The position numbers and the translations under genes were made by a program. The notes below the pieces were generated by a model. It was not told the DNA's origin, did not search any database, and saw nothing but the letters and a program-made list of their open reading frames with translations. A DNA stretch of 64,000 nucleotides, taken from the NCBI GenBank assembly GCA_030737835.1, contig CM060847.1, positions 3,128,484-3,192,483 of the forward strand, written 5' to 3'. Within the stretch, counting starts at the first letter, position 1, and every line of letters begins with the position of its first letter. This document shows positions 27,951 to 39,039 of the stretch, piece by piece. The stretch is from Acorus gramineus (lineage: Eukaryota > Streptophyta > Magnoliopsida > Acorales > Acoraceae).

Positions 27951-28940
27951 ATCAAAAAAGAATGATTTCATTAACTTTCCATAGGGGGTTACAGAGGAAT
28001 TGAATATTTTACATACTATCCAAAGGTAAAATAGTTACAACCAAAATAATAGGAGTCAAGACTCCACTTGGCTTTGACATGGAAGGAATAGTAGAAGGAG
28101 ATTCCACACTTCCACCCTGCCAGGAACGTTAAGGATTTTCGCATGCGAGTATACACCGTTCCTGCTGCGTCTTGCGCAATCAGGTCCTGCAGTTCTTCCC
28201 ACACCTCCTGCGGAGCAATGACGGTTGAGCCCGGAGAGGTCCGCCATGATGCTAAGTGATCGGCAACTTGGTTGCCTTCGCGGAAAACATGTGAGGCTAC
28301 TGTCCATGCTTCCAATAACGGCAGCAGATATCTAAGCTCAGATTGGGCTCGGAAGTCTCGCCATGGGATGCAGCCTCTTCCAAGGACCCATGCAATTGCT
28401 GTCGTCGAATCGCTTTCCATATGGACCTTGGTCAGTCCTTTCGCTATAGCCATTTTCAGTCCGTGAAGTATTGCTTTGAATTCCAATACATATATCGATT
28501 GAAGTCTATCTTCTTGCACTGCAATCGCCCCTGCTTGATTGCGCAAAACCGCACCGAATCCAGCCCTGTCCGCCGATAGCACGCCATCTGAGTTGGATTT
28601 AACCCAGCCCGTATCAGGAGGTCTCCAGGAGACACTGAATTGCTTGATTTCAATCGGGTGAATTGAGATGCTCCAATTGTCCACTAATTTCTGGACAGAG
28701 TGCTTGCCTTGGAGAGTGCGTTGGACAGTGAGCATAATCTGTTTTAAAATTTCCAGCTTGTGAGTTGCTTTAGCTCGGAATTGGCGGTGACAACGTTCTT
28801 TTCAGATGAACCACAGCACCACGAGCATTAGTGCACGAGGAACTCCCACTGGGAAAGTTTGGTCGAGCCATTCCACAAACCGGTGTATTATGTCTAGATG
28901 CCGGTGTATCTTCAGGGTTTTCATAAGGCAGACTTACATG
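27951..28940 (-). mobile_element. 5'-truncated LINE with terminal RNase H domain
   Basis: The minus-strand frame 28735-28016 reads a plant LINE RNase H (RVT_3): WVKSNSDGVLSADRAGFGAV, then VLEFKAILHGLKMA, MESDSTTAIAWVLG and HVFREGNQVADHLASW. These carry the D-E-D catalytic pattern and the late His/Asp region. Upstream of the ATG the same frame continues through RCHRQFRAKATHKLEILKQI and a Trp-rich block. It is interrupted by TGA near 28800, in the context LWFI*KERCH, where the family usually has Trp. A 3' UTR reaches about 27951. The 5' limit is uncertain. Confidence 0.75.
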
Positions 28941-29287
28941 AAAACCCTTGATAGAAATGCACCTTGTCTCACCCTCTTTCTGAGCAATCTTTCACCAATA
29001 TTTTCTCGCACATTTTGGAGATGTCATCGTATTTTGTCTTTTATTTTATTTTTTAATTTAAATTTCATTTAGTGTGCAATGAAGTATCCAAGGAATTTAT
29101 GCTTGGATTTTTATTTTTTTTCATATTGGTTAATACACCTCAAAGCAATCAAACTAACTTCGTGATACGAGGTCCTAATAACATTCTTGCAATGTTTCAC
29201 TTTTAAGGCTTTGATTCTGATTTATTTTTAAATAAATAGATCTAAATAATTGTTAAATTTATAAGAAAATAAAATTAAAAACTTATC

Positions 29288-29714
29288 TCCCGTTTGGATA
29301 CAGGGGGAATAGAGAAGAACATGAGAGGATAAGTTTAAAAAGCTATTTGTTAGTAAGGAATAAGTGAGTATAGCTATGATAAAATACGTGGGAATAAACT
29401 GGTATTTGTATTCCAAGTCCCCCTGGAATTGTGTTTTTCCACCTAATCCGTTTCATTGGTATAAATGAGTCTCACTGTTAAATTAATTGTCATCACCTCT
29501 TATAAATAAGGGGATCCACAAATCAAATAAGTTTTTCATCTTTTACAATTTATCTATGGTCAACCAAACAACAAAATTTTTATTATTATGTTTCCCAATG
29601 AGAATAATGAAAAACACAATCAAATAAAAAATTATTTATTCTATTGGTATAGTGATCTATTCTTAGAATAGTCATAAGCCCCAGAATAACTTATGTCTTT
29701 ATCCAAACTAACAC
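29288..29714. mobile_element. hAT-like MITE
   Basis: It starts CCCGTTTGGATA and ends TATCCAAACTAACACC, an imperfect terminal inverted repeat, with an AT-rich non-coding interior. Related ends occur at 45228-45566. No coding capacity. Confidence 0.5.
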
Positions 29715-29984
29715 CTTATTTAATAAAGTAATAGATATGTATTTTTTGACACGAGGATTGTAACAACAGTTGCAATGTTTTTATTTTTAGGATTTTAATC
29801 TCATTTGAAATTTTAAATTTTGAATGAATATAAATATATATAATTGTTAAATTTATGTGAGGTAAAAACAGAAATGAAAATTGGATTATGGATTTGTACT
29901 TTTAATTAAAAAAAAGTAAGTAATGATTTGTATTTTTTAATTACAAAAAAAATGAAGTTATCAATTGAAATTGAAACACAAATT

Positions 29985-30057
29985 CGACTCCGCTGGGGAT
30001 CGAACCCAGAATCTCTGGTTCCGTAGACCAGCGCCTTATCCATTGGGCCACGGAGTC
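29985..30057 (-). tRNA. trnR-ACG: tRNA-Arg (ACG)
   Basis: The minus strand reads GACTCCGTGGCCCAATGGAT and so on, with a full cloverleaf. The 7-bp acceptor stem pairs GACTCCG with CGGAGTC, the D-arm holds TGGCCCAATGGATAAGG, the anticodon loop holds ACG (30022-30024), and the T-arm is GGGTTCGATCCCC; discriminator G is at 29985. It is 73 nt, without intron, and nearly identical to known plant nuclear tRNA-Arg(ACG). A T8 run on the transcribed strand near 29943-29950 may terminate Pol III. Confidence 0.97.
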
Positions 30058-30156
30058 TTTTGTTTCAATCTTTCAAACCTATTTAATATATTTGAATACA
30101 CTAACTACAGTAATTACCACATAATTCAAAGAAATACATAAAACGATTTTTCAAAA

Positions 30157-31605
30157 TACCCAAATCAATTATGAATTATACACAAAAAGTCCTTTTTACC
30201 GATCTTATAACTTAAGATGATCACATTGTTCTTATTTTGTATAATATTTAAACGTTCTTGCACATTTTTAAAATTGATCATATTGCCACTTCAATTTTAA
30301 GAAAGAAAAAAAAAAGGAGCCGGTCAAATCCCACTAAACCTATCAAATCCCACTAAACCTATTGCTCTCTCCCCAACCTAATAGAAATTTAAAACATTTC
30401 ATACATATTATTTTAGACACTCGTCACATCAACCCCACGTGACACAAATCCAGTCATACTCGAATGTCTAATGTGACACAAAGTGTGTCATCAAGTATTT
30501 TTCAATTGCAATATTTTAAAAGTGGCGCGACACACCTTGGGTCACTATAAGTTGTTTGATTTAACATACTCTAAGTCAAACTAGGGTGCTTATTATGACT
30601 TAAGGTGTGTCACCCATAATTTTTCAAATACGATATTTTTGAAGTGATCTGACACACCTTGAGTCACTGTAAGTTATTTGGTTTAATATACTCCGAGTCA
30701 AATTGGGATGTTTACTATGACCCAATATGTGTCGCTCAACACTATCCAATTAACAATAAGTTAATTTTTTTATCCATCATAAATATCATAAATACACAAC
30801 AAATAAAATATCATAAATAAACAACATTCGCATGCATATAGTCATATAAGTTAATTCAATATTCACATATCCAACATGCACATTCATAAATCCAATACAT
30901 TATTTTTTTCACAAATGAAAACCTACTATTAACATAACAATCTTCCCTATTGAACATGCATACATCAAAATTCAACCAACCAACACATCCACATTAGTAT
31001 ATTTTTTACTCAACATATTGTTCAAAAGCCAAAATATAATGTGGATGTGTTGGTTGGTTGAATTTGGATGTGTGAATGTTGAACAAGGAAAGCTGTTATG
31101 TCAATAATAGGTTTTCATTTACGACAAAAGAATTATTAGATTTGTGAATGTGCATGATAGATTGAATACGTTAATGTTGAATTAACTTATGTGATTATAT
31201 ACGTGAATGCTGTTTATTGATGATATTTATTTGTTGTGTATTTATGATATTTATGATGGATAAAAAATTAAATGATTGTCAATTGAATAGTGTTGGGCGA
31301 CACACATTGGGTCATAGTAGACACTACGGTTTGACTCAGAGTATGTCAAACCGAACAACTTAATTTGACCTAAGGTGTGTCGCGTCACTTTTAAAATATT
31401 ACAGTTAAATTTTTTTGGGTGATATACCTTGTGTCACATTAGACACTCTAGTATGACTAAGTTTGTGTCAACTGAGGTGGATGGGATGAATACTTAATAT
31501 AAAATGTTTTAAATTTTTATTGGGTTGAGAGGGACAGCATTCGGGTTGGTAGTGATAGACAAAAAAAAAAATACATAAAAAGTTGGTAAAGTTGGGTATT
31601 TAGTT
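30157..31605. mobile_element. Long fold-back (inverted-repeat) element, about 1.45 kb
   Basis: Two arms of roughly 0.6-0.7 kb are inverted copies meeting near 31020-31035. Paired landmarks: 'aaatacccaa' at 30158 with 'ttgggtattt' near 31596; 'tgacacaaatccagtcatac' with 'gtatgactaagtttgtgtca'; 'caaccaaccaacacatccac' with 'gtggatgtgttggttggttg' close to the centre. The left arm contains a 122-bp tandem duplication (unit landmarks at 30529 and 30651) that the right arm lacks. There is no coding capacity. A transcript through it would form a long double-stranded RNA. Confidence 0.8.
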
Positions 31606-31971
31606 GGGGGAACAGATGTTCCCCGTTCCTTTCATCTTAAACCAATTATCCATTTTTTTACCGACATATATTTTCATTTTGGATCTTCTTGACACTTCAA
31701 TGTTCCCTAGGATTAGATTCCTCCCTTGGGAGAACCCCACCCTTAATTATTATTATTATTATTATTATTTTTGATAGGATTCCATCTCAAGCAAAAAAGA
31801 AGAGAGAGGGAGCCAAGAGGGAGGCAGCAGATGGAAGAGGGTAACGGAGACTAGCCAAGACAATGGAGGTGGCGGTGACGGGGAGGAATTAAAGGAGGGG
31901 AGGGAGAAAGAGTGCAAGTAGGAAGAGGGCGGCAGGGGAGGGGGAGAACGACGGTGGCGGATAGTGGCGGT
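31606..31971. other. GC/purine-rich spacer left of the solo LTR
   Basis: An (ATT)n run near 31746-31769 is followed by G/A-rich low-complexity sequence with 'ggtggcggtg' motifs. It continues to the right of the LTR (32865-33050). A gene fragment could be hidden here, but no frame is recognisable. Confidence 0.35.
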
Positions 31972-32864
31972 TGTTGGAAATTAGGGACAATGGAAGGAGA
32001 CCAGACCGGTGCAAGTTCTTCAAGGATCAACTATGTTGAATGTTTTTAGACAAACTTCTCACACTCCGATCAGAACTGTGAGTATACAAGGGATGTATGA
32101 AGTACAACCTTCAGGATACAATGAAGCCTCCACAGGTGTTAAACTCAGAGTGTGTACTCTTTGTTTCAACCTCTTAGAACTCTTTTTTTAGGGTGGCTGA
32201 TGATACTAACTTGTAATAGAAAAGATGGGAGAATGAGTGGTGATTGTTCTGCCTTGTTTTGGATCTAAGGGTCTCAATTTATAGGCAAATGGTGTCTTTT
32301 GGTTCAAATGAGACACCCTTTCAAGAATGAGGAGTTACAGTAACCGTCTGATTGATGGTCTACTGTTTCCACGCGATCGTGCGGTCCAGATCGTCTATCA
32401 CGAGATGCATCCCTTCAATGGCACCCCTTGATCGGTGTGACCATTAACTGATCAATCCGACGGTGCACGTTGCATCTGAACCGTCCTCTATCGGACGGTC
32501 TAGATTGCATCTGATCTTCAACTCTGATAAATCCTATCTATCTGGCAAAGACAAAAAGGGCCACGTTTTGACGATCTCCACCATTCGATGAGCCAAAAAG
32601 AAAAGTGTCAAGTGCGCCTCTAAAACGTCCAATACGCACACGCACGACATGGTGCTTTGCACCACCCCGCATCAAAGATCCACCATAAGATGTCTACTAA
32701 AAAGACTTTACTAGAATAAAGTGAGCTCTACTTATAAACACTCAAAACATATTTGAAACAACCGATGTGGGATTAAAAGAATATGACAACTTTTTATCCT
32801 CGCATAGGAACCACACAAACCCAATTTTTGAACCATATTTTAAAAATACTCAAAATACCCAACA
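31972..32864. mobile_element. Solo LTR of an LTR retrotransposon (fossil)
   Basis: An 893-bp unit begins TGTTGG and ends CCAACA (TG...CA ends) and is flanked by a perfect 5-bp duplication GCGGT (31967-31971 and 32865-32869). Near the right end, the minus strand carries AATCCCACATCGG and TTTATAAG, typical of the 5' part of plant LTRs, so the minus orientation is likelier. No internal coding part is present, which is the usual product of recombination between the two LTRs of a full element. The superfamily cannot be told from the LTR alone. The unmutated duplication suggests moderate age. Confidence 0.85.
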
Positions 32865-33079
32865 GCGGTGGCAGTGGAAGGTGATGGTGCGACAGTCCCC
32901 ATAAATCTCTCCTTCTCTTATCTGTTTTTCTTAAGGATGGAACCCATCCCTCCTTTTTATTTTTTCTGGGGTGGGTTCCATCCTAATGGGGTGGCTTTAG
33001 CTGCCCTTCCCTTCATAGATAGAGAGGTGGTGAATAAATGTCTTAGATAATTAAAGCCAATATGAGCACCTATAATTAA

Positions 33080-33622
33080 GCCGGTTAATTATTCGAAAAA
33101 ATATCCGTATCCGATCTGAATCCGTATTCGAAAATGCAGAAAATATTCGATATCCAAAAATTCGTATCCGTATCCGAACCAAATTATCCGTATTCAAAAA
33201 TTTTTGGATCAGATCGGATATAGCCCATATTCGATCCGAACAATATCCGTATCCGAACTGTTATTTTATTTATATATGTTAGAATTAATTTCAACTCTTA
33301 GATGAAAATCCAATGGCTCAAGATCTAGGGCAAAACACAAACCTATTTAACCATATTGGATACTTGTTTAACTGTATTAGGATTTGTGTTTCTATGTCTT
33401 TGGTGGATACCTATTTAACCATGTTAGGACTTAAAATTTTATAAATTTTTATATTTTAATCAAATTCAGATATTTTGAATATTATCCGAATCCAGATTTT
33501 TGGATCGGATACGGATATGTATTTTGAAATATCCATCGGATCGGATAGCAGATACAGATATTTTTTCAGATATCTAATTTGAATACGGATACGGATATGG
33601 ACCTATCCAATCCGTCTGCATG
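33080..33622. mobile_element. MITE-like element rich in (G)GATACGGATA repeats
   Basis: Left part rich in 'atccgtatccgaa', right part rich in 'ttcggatacggata', forming an overall inverted repeat with an unrelated middle (about 33270-33450). It belongs to the same sequence family as the complete element at 49793-50269, but its terminal CTGTCAAT motif is not evident, so the ends are degraded or approximate. Confidence 0.5.
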
Positions 33623-33982
33623 GTGTATGATACAGTGATATTTTCTAGTGTTACGTGATGTTTTGAATTGGAATAACTGTGAAAAGATATCTTTGAAAAA
33701 TAAAATAAAATAAAAAGATGCAAATACTCATTCATGCACAATATAAATCATTTTGTATCATCTACATGATAGTTTCTAATTGACCTACCACATGATTTTT
33801 TTGTGTTTGAAATAAACAGGATCTTAAAAATGAAATTACAAAAAAATGACATTATTCTAGATAATAACCCAATAAACAAATACTCAAATTATTTTTACAA
33901 CTCTTATTTACTTTTTATTTTTACCATACTACAGAAAAAGACAAACCCTCCCCCTTTCCCACAACCAACAATAAAATAAAGC
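33623..33982. other. MYB 3' flank
   Basis: AT-rich DNA downstream of the MYB stop codon, presumably its 3' UTR. Nothing else was recognised. Confidence 0.4.
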
Positions 33983-36900
33983 TTACCATAACTCCATGGC
34001 CCGTCTAGCAATCTCACACTCCTCCCAAAAATCACCACCACCACCAGAACCACCACCATCTATCATGAACTCAGGCGGCGCCACCACCACCATCTCCTCC
34101 TCCCACGACGGCAACCACGACCACATCATCATCATCTCCTCCATCGTCGTCTCCATCGCTGTCGACCCCACCTTCTCTTGTCCCATCATCGACGACAACA
34201 ACAACGAAGAAGACGACGAAGAAGGCCCATCTCCTGGGCTCATCATGGTCGGCCCATTGTCTGTCAGGCCCACCAGCCCATCCCAACAGTCCATAATAAT
34301 AGCAGTTTCTGCTTCTTTTTCATTGTTATTCTCACCCTTCTCTTCATTAATAGGTACTCCAATGTTATTGTTGTGGGTGGTGGCGGCGGTTGCGGTGGTG
34401 TCTTTAGTTTTTTTAGATTTTTTCAAGGCGGAGCGGCTTGTCCGGCCGCCTTTCCTACGTGGGCCTCTGGTGGTGTCACCGATGTCGAAGACGATTGGAG
34501 AATGTCCACCGTTGGATCGACGGAAGGTGTGGATCCTACGGCTAAGGTGGGAGTTCCAGTAGTTCTTGATCTCGTTGTCTGTTCGTCCGGGGAGGTGACT
34601 GGCTATCAATGACCACCTGTTATACAAAGACATCCCAAACAGCATTAGAATTAAATGAATGTACGTATGTCCATGCAGACTACACTGAGAGAGACACGTT
34701 GTATGGGAGACGTAATTGGACCACCGTACATGATTGTCTGAAGAGCACTGATGATACCATTCGATTTGTTTTGCAATATGTGTTTATACGCTTTGATAAT
34801 GTAGTATATATTACGATGACATAGTATATAATTTATAAAAAAAAATTATTTTTTTTAATTTTTCAAAGAAAAATATAACAATATAACTAAGTGTTTATGT
34901 TATTTTTTAAGGAAAAATTCTAAATGAACCTATGTAAAAAGTCTGAAATCTATATAATCCTTGACTTTTTCTAAAATTCATATAACCCTCTGAAAACACC
35001 TATATAAATCTAAATACCCCTCTGAGTTAATTTCTGTTAACAGATGAGAAATATTATACGAATATTATAGTTGTTTGGACGACGCCTAGGCGATTAGGCG
35101 GTCCAGATGAACCTAGGCGACCGCCCGCCTACCCCTTAAATCACGCCTAGCCCGTCCAAGCCTAACCTCAAATATATATAAAAAAATTGAAACATCACCT
35201 ACCCTGTCGGCCAACAGTGCATTGAATTCTCCCGGTCCCAAGTGAATCTCCATTGATTTTTTGTCTCTCTCTTTTATCTCTCCTCAAAATTTCTGAACTC
35301 TTATCTCATTCTCCCTCAATCTCTTCCCCCTTTTCTCCTTCTTTAATGTCACTAGGGTTAGATTATATTAATTTTTTTAAAATGGACATGCACCAATAAA
35401 TTACATCCATATGTTCTTTATTTATAAATAACATTATTCATTTTAAGTAATATTCATGGAAAAATTAAAAAGTGGATAAGTAGATAAATAACTTTAATAT
35501 AATTATTAATTTAAATAATAAAATCTTAATTAAGCGCCGCCTATGCGGCTAGGCGGTTGACCACCGCCTAGGCTCGCTTAGCCGCCCAAACAACTATGAC
35601 GAATATTATGTTTAGTTAACCTTAACTAAAAACATAGTACACCAAAAACCTCATACAATGTGTTAAAAATACAAAAAATTATTTATAAATTATAATTTTA
35701 TCCCCCGTGATAAGATTCATTGAGAGTGAAAAAATTATCATTTTCATAGGTTTTTCACATTTTTAATAAATAATAAAGATTTTTGTATCTTATGTTTTCA
35801 TAACAGAATATTCTAGAGAATATTCATAACCAAATTTAACTCTGAATGTTATTTGACTTTATATAGATGTTTTGAGCCCGTTACATGAATTTCAAAAGAA
35901 GTAAACAGGGTTTACGGAGGGTTATTTTGATTTATTCCTATTTTGCATAATAATTTTATTTTATTATAAAATAAATGAAAACGGGTGGAAATTGCGTACA
36001 CCGACTTGACATGTCATTTTTCTTGTCCAAATAGAGAGTAAAAACTCAGATAAAAGAGGGATGATGTTTGAACTCTTTCAAAATCACTTTTAATTTTATG
36101 GACCTTTTCTTTTGAGAGAGAGAGACTTTGAAAAAGACAAATTAATGTTATAAATGTGGAAGGTGGAAAATTGTCAACCGCCACTCACCACTGGTTCTCA
36201 AAACATTGTATTAAATTTATTATGACAACTTGCGAGAGTAGTGCATACTTAATTAAGTTTTGGTGATAGGATCCACTCTAGGTGTGCATCCCATGAAAGT
36301 TTGGTAGGTGTACAACTTGTGATAAAAGCAATTAAAAATTATGAAAAGTTCACTTGTGTTTTAGAATGTCTAGATTATACTCAGTTTTGTTTTTCTCATA
36401 TTTTCCTGTATACCTTTGGCCAAGAGAAGCATGGAGCTTGACAATGATCTCCTCTTCTTCACGAGATATGTTCCCTCTCTTCAAATCTTCCCTCAAGTAG
36501 TTGATCCACCTCAATCTACAGCTCTTCCCACACCTCAACAGACCTTCACATTGTAGGATATCTTGTTAGAAACATAAGGCTCTAAACAAACAATTTCATA
36601 TTAGACAGTTTTTCATCACCATATATATAATTGTTACAAAATAGTTATGTACGTAGATAAGATCCAGTAAGAATTGTAATCCATAAAATCTTGTTAGTCT
36701 CCAATGAAAAACTTACTAAAACTGTCACAAACCTGATCACATATTAAACATGTAAAACAACACATGTTAATTATTGAATGATGAAATTATGATTTTTTAA
36801 AGAAGAAGATAACTGATTTTAATCACAAATCTCACAATTAAGTTAAAAATGTAATTATACAATTAGGCTCCCATTGGATACCGATGAAATTAAAACTGAT

Positions 36901-37173
36901 AATATTTTAAAGAAGAAAAAGTAGATAACTATGTATCTAGTAACCTCACATGTTAAAAATATAAGATAACATTTGGAGAGTAGTACTGATGAAACCTGAT
37001 CCCATACCACAATTCTTTTCTAAAGAAGAAGAAGAGGAATACCAGCATTCTTTGGCAAAGACCTCCAAGATCCTTCTCCATTGTCCTTGATATACTTGAC
37101 AAGCTTCTCATCCTCTTCAGCAGTCCATCTCCCCCTCTTCAACCCTACTTTCTCACAACATGGAGCCCTCCCC

Positions 37174-37175
<2 letters not shown>
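33983..37175 (-). CDS. R2R3-MYB transcription factor, subgroup 7 (flavonol regulator type)
   Basis: Exons (transcript order): 37175-37043, 36543-36414, 34616-33983; the 133/130-nt first exons are the standard R2R3-MYB structure; 298 aa. It begins [19 protein letters not shown]2 (about 14-61) has [22 protein letters not shown]3 (about 67-112) ends WNSHLSRR. The subgroup-7 motif GRTSRSALK lies at residues 145-153. Subgroup-7 factors (MYB11/12/111 in Arabidopsis) activate chalcone synthase and flavonol synthase genes. The bHLH-binding signature of R3 ([DE]Lx2[RK]...) is absent, which fits their bHLH-independent action. The C-terminus is acidic and rich in Ser, Met and Gly repeats. It is shorter than MYB12, and the second subgroup-7 motif is not obvious. 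Intron 2 (1,797 bp) holds nested MITEs. Confidence 0.92.
34909..35943. mobile_element. MITE in MYB intron 2, interrupted by another MITE
   Basis: The outer parts (34909-35067 and 35599-35943) together match the intact element at 60106-60651: same start 'aaggaaaaattctaaatgaa', same 'ttaactaaaaacatag' and 'ttcatataaccctctgaaaa' blocks. The 529-bp element at 35068-35596 is inserted within it. Non-coding. Confidence 0.65.
35068..35596. mobile_element. Nested MITE with CTAGGCG-rich termini
   Basis: It starts TAGTTGTTTGGACG and ends CGCCCAAACAACTA (inverted), with subterminal 'gcctaggcg' repeats. It is flanked by the 10-bp repeat ACGAATATTA (35058-35067 and 35599-35608; two extra bases precede the right copy). 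A 9-11-bp duplication would suit a Mutator-like element. A fragment of the same family lies at 53235-53325. Confidence 0.7.
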
Positions 37176-37178
<3 letters not shown>

Positions 37179-37204
<26 letters not shown>

Positions 37205-37205
37205 G
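37179..37205. repeat. (CT)n/(GA)n microsatellite in the MYB 5' UTR
   Basis: A dinucleotide run directly before the MYB start codon, between TATA box and ATG. Such GA-rich leaders are common in plant genes. Confidence 0.8.
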
Positions 37206-37260
37206 TACATATGAATTTATGTATGAATAAAAAATTGAAGGGGAGGGGTTGAGTTCTTGC

Positions 37261-37277
37261 CTATTTATACACACGTG
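37261..37277 (-). promoter_or_regulatory. TATA box and proximal G-box of the MYB gene
   Basis: On the minus strand CACGTG (37272-37277) lies immediately upstream of TATAAATAG (37261-37269), about 86 bp before the ATG. Known MYB12-type promoters are targets of the light regulator HY5 through ACGT-core sites, so light control is a reasonable inference. Confidence 0.6.
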
Positions 37278-37378
37278 TGGGGGTTGAGTGAAGGGAGTGT
37301 GATGAGTGAGAGAGGGTGAGTGAGGATGGACAAGTAGCAGTCATTGAATGAAAGAAGGGGAGACATGAGTGAGATTGA

Positions 37379-37384
37379 CACGTG
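37379..37384. promoter_or_regulatory. Second G-box upstream of the MYB gene
   Basis: A second CACGTG palindrome (in context GACACGTGTAC) about 107 bp upstream of the first. Paired G-boxes suggest cooperative bZIP/bHLH binding; inferred only. Confidence 0.5.
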
Positions 37385-37778
37385 TACTGTGAGATCTGGG
37401 GTTGTTGTCTTGTTGTCGCGGCCTGACGACCGTCGAGTAGCACCGCTCGCGGGCCTTAATCACCCACGTTGTAATTCCCCAAGTGTGATCGACGATTGTC
37501 TGATCTTATATAAGCATTATGATTGAGATATTTTATCATATTTAATTTATAATATGAGATCTATTTTTTAATGACTAAATTAAATAGCGAATCTCAGGGT
37601 GATAAGATTGAAGCGCTATTACGCTCGGTTTTTTAATTTACTGTTTCATGTACAATTTTATATATCTCGTTAGTACCCACTAACTATATCGAGATATATA
37701 ATAAATTAATGAATTATTTTCACTTGAAATATATATTTTATAGAATTATATTTTTATTTGATGAAGTATATGTTTTTT

Positions 37779-38356
37779 GGAAAAATTAATTAGAGGTCTT
37801 GGGAGACACTCATCTGTAATAACAATAGGTCCTTTGACTTTTTCTTACTTTCTTTAGGTCCCTAAGTTAGTGATGGTATTTTGTTTAGGTCCTTCCATCC
37901 AACTTCTATCCACTCTAGTTTTTTTCTCTCTCTTTTACCCTCAAGTGAACATGATTTGCCCCTCTATCTCCCCTAACATCTCTTTTTCTCCCCCAAACAA
38001 CTTAACAAGCTGTGAAACCACTTCCACTAACCCTCCATTGTGCCGATCTCACCCTCAACACCGATCGCGCCACTCGACCTCTCCCGACCGTCTCCCGCGT
38101 CCCCATCGCGCCCCTCACCCACCTCCCGCAACCCCATCGGTGACCCCGACCCCATCTCGAAACCCTGTCTGCGACCCAACCTTCTCTCGCGACCAACCTC
38201 CCCCAAGCCCCGATCTCACCGTGGACTTGGATCAATTGACTCTCCATCCTAAACAAAATACCATCACTAACTTAAGGACCTAAAGAAAACAAGAAAAAGT
38301 CAAGAGACTTATTGTTATTACAGAAGTGTCTCCAGGGACCTCTAATTAATTTCCCC
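37779..38356. mobile_element. MITE with about 110-bp terminal inverted repeats
   Basis: The left end 'aattaattagaggtcttggg' and right end 'cagggacctctaattaattt' are inverted copies. The pairing continues inward ('aggtccctaagttagtgatg' against 'catcactaacttaaggacct'). The C-rich middle (38020-38240) creates spurious open frames. A relative starts near 46083. It lies upstream of the MYB gene. Confidence 0.75.
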
Positions 38357-38389
38357 ATGATTTGTTTTTTTTTAAATCAAAATACAGGA

Positions 38390-38995
38390 GGACTGTGTTT
38401 TAATTTAGGCTGTAAATTTTACTTCTGACTACTGTTACACATGTTTTTTTTTCTAGCCACATTTCCGGTCCCTCATCCATTGATAAAAAATCAGCGGAGC
38501 ATATGCTCATATTAATAAAATATATGTTTCGAATAAAAATGTTTTATATTTTTCTATAAATGCATCCATATAAGTCATTGGAGCATATGTTTAATATGAA
38601 CTTTATTAGGTGATGCATATTATTTTTAGAAAATTCAAAACACTTGTAGACTGTAATTGAAACTGAAAAAAACATGTACATAATATTATCCTTTACTTAA
38701 AGGATAATGTTAGGTATAACACATTTCCAGCCCCAATTTCAGTCTACATATATTTTAATTTTTTTAAAAATATTATATCTCATATAATGAAATACATATT
38801 TTTATAAAAAAACATAAAGCATATACTCCAATAAATGCTTTGATGCATTTATAGAGAATATTGTTAAAAATTTCTATCGGTGTATATACCTTGTTAATGT
38901 GTATATATGCTTAGTTAATTTTCTATTGAATCATACATGATTAGAATTGAGGAAAAAAAATAAACTGGGTGTAACAGGACTCTTAACATAATAGG
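38390..38995. repeat. Two copies of the dispersed AT-rich repeat (family B)
   Basis: Copies at about 38390-38690 and 38700-38995. Both combine 'tataccttgttaatg' or 'gatgcatattatttt' blocks; the second ends 'gtgtaacaggactc', matching the 'gtgtaacagcactc' end near 57380. Non-coding, MITE-like. Confidence 0.45.
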
Positions 38996-39039
38996 TTTTT
39001 TTATATACTCCTTTTAAGATCCCGATTACAAAAATACCC

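Noticed and set aside
37870-38283. 137-codon Pro/Ser-rich open frame (+)
   Set aside because: It lies wholly inside the palindromic MITE at 37779-38356; composition is a by-product of C-rich repeats.
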